Positions 10,501 through 10,860 of a stretch of 10,860 bases of DNA are shown here, in pieces. The DNA comes from Candidatus Nanohalarchaeota archaeon. Its GTDB lineage: Archaea; EX4484-52; B79-G9. The position numbers were made by a program, and so were the translations under genes. Under the pieces are notes generated by a model, which had not been told where the DNA came from, ran no database searches, and saw only the letters and a list, made by a program, of their open reading frames with translations. The stretch is from contig DAOVYR010000018.1 in NCBI GenBank assembly GCA_030635525.1, forward strand, positions 1-10,860, written 5' to 3'. Position 1 is the first letter of the stretch, and every line of letters starts with the position of its first letter.

Positions 10501-10860
10501 TCAGAATTTTTTTATGCGGCGCTGTTTGGGCAGCTGGTTCTTCAGCCTGTTGTCTTTGTAGATGGCGCAGCCCAAAAAATCGTTTTTTGATTTTACTATT
10601 ACGTAGGATGAGGTGAATTTGTTTTCTGTTGTTATGTTTTCCAGGTCGAGGCCTCTCAGGTAGTTTTGGGTGTCTTCAGGGTTTAGCGCTAATATGTTTT
10701 TTGTTGCGTGTTTTGCGAATAGCTGGATGGCGTTTGTTGTGAGTTTCAGGGTGGCGGATCTTCTTGCAAAGAGTATGCCTATGCCTTCCATTTTCAGGTT
10801 ACTCAGGTCGTGTGATAGGGCGCATCTTGTGGTCAGCCAGATCTTGTCTGATCTTTCTAA
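10501..10860 (-). CDS. C-terminal PUA-like part of a NOL1/NOP2/Sun-family RNA m5C methyltransferase (partial)
   Basis: The minus-strand frame is open to the right edge, so the gene starts outside the window; 119 C-terminal residues are visible. An internal Met at 10791 is not the start, because in-frame sequence before it continues the same pattern (RCALSHDLSNLKMEGIGILF). Recognisable stretches are LKLTTNAIQLFAKHATKN, the L-R-G-L-D-L-E motif, and the end SKNDFLGCAIYKDNRLKNQLPKQRR. These match the PUA-like RNA-binding tail of archaeal NOP2/RsmF-type cytosine-C5 methyltransferases ('LG...Y..g.iKNqlPK..R'). The catalytic SAM domain would lie upstream, unseen; a free-standing RNA-binding protein with this domain is the alternative. 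The TGA is followed at once by element S3. Confidence 0.7.
   Translation of the reverse strand, partial: LERSDKIWLTTRCALSHDLSNLKMEGIGILFARRSATLKLTTNAIQLFAKHATKNILALNPEDTQNYLRGLDLENITTENKFTSSYVIVKSKNDFLGCAIYKDNRLKNQLPKQRRIKKF

Overview
The window looks like a chromosomal segment of a euryarchaeon, most likely in or near the methanogen/ANME lineages (Methanomicrobia/Halobacteriota). The evidence is an archaeal-type topoisomerase I with three C-terminal zinc ribbons, a RadB recombinase paralogue, a polyprenol/dolichol-kinase-type integral membrane enzyme, archaeal TATA boxes about 25-30 bp upstream of starts (several giving leaderless genes), GGAGGTGAT-type Shine-Dalgarno sites, and a tRNA-Ala without encoded CCA. 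The species cannot be fixed by eye.

Layout. (1) 1-856: the end of an acidic coiled-coil protein and a small acidic lipoprotein in one + strand unit, closed by a hairpin/T-tract terminator. (2) 917-2974: a compact minus-strand operon (small exported protein, SHOCT membrane protein, His/Asp-rich lipoprotein, DUF4405-type putative haem membrane protein) divergent from a membrane-anchored winged-HTH regulator. The divergent region holds two perfect copies of GTTTCA-N6-TGAAAC exactly 63 bp apart, so it reads as a self-contained sensor/regulator-effector locus. (3) 2990-8294: housekeeping core, with a small unknown protein, topA, a Kef/NapA-type cation:proton antiporter coupled to radB, and the polyprenol kinase divergent from radB through two mirrored TATA boxes. 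(4) 8308-8671, minus strand: a very acidic 27-codon microprotein with a strong Shine-Dalgarno, followed three bases later by a multi-branched RNA fold and then a hairpin with a T9 tract. This is the best candidate for an undescribed small transcript. (5) 8724-8796: tRNA-Ala(GGC), minus strand. (6) 8800-10500: an AT-rich accessory stretch between the tRNA and an RNA methyltransferase gene. It contains a decayed ORF6N-domain gene, two small unrecognised genes, and three hairpin-rich elements (S1-S3) bounded by AAC/GTT boxes. The second small gene is flanked by a perfect 12-bp inverted repeat. The pattern recalls mobile gene cassettes or a small non-autonomous element, but no integrase or transposase is in the window. 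(7) 10501-10860: the C-terminal PUA-like part of a probable NOL1/NOP2/Sun-family RNA m5C methyltransferase, running off the right edge.

Working together: TopA and RadB serve DNA topology and recombination, the polyprenol kinase lipid-carrier phosphorylation, and the antiporter ion homeostasis. The divergent membrane-regulator locus and the microprotein/structured-RNA transcript are the two parts whose organisation suggests biology that standard annotation would miss.
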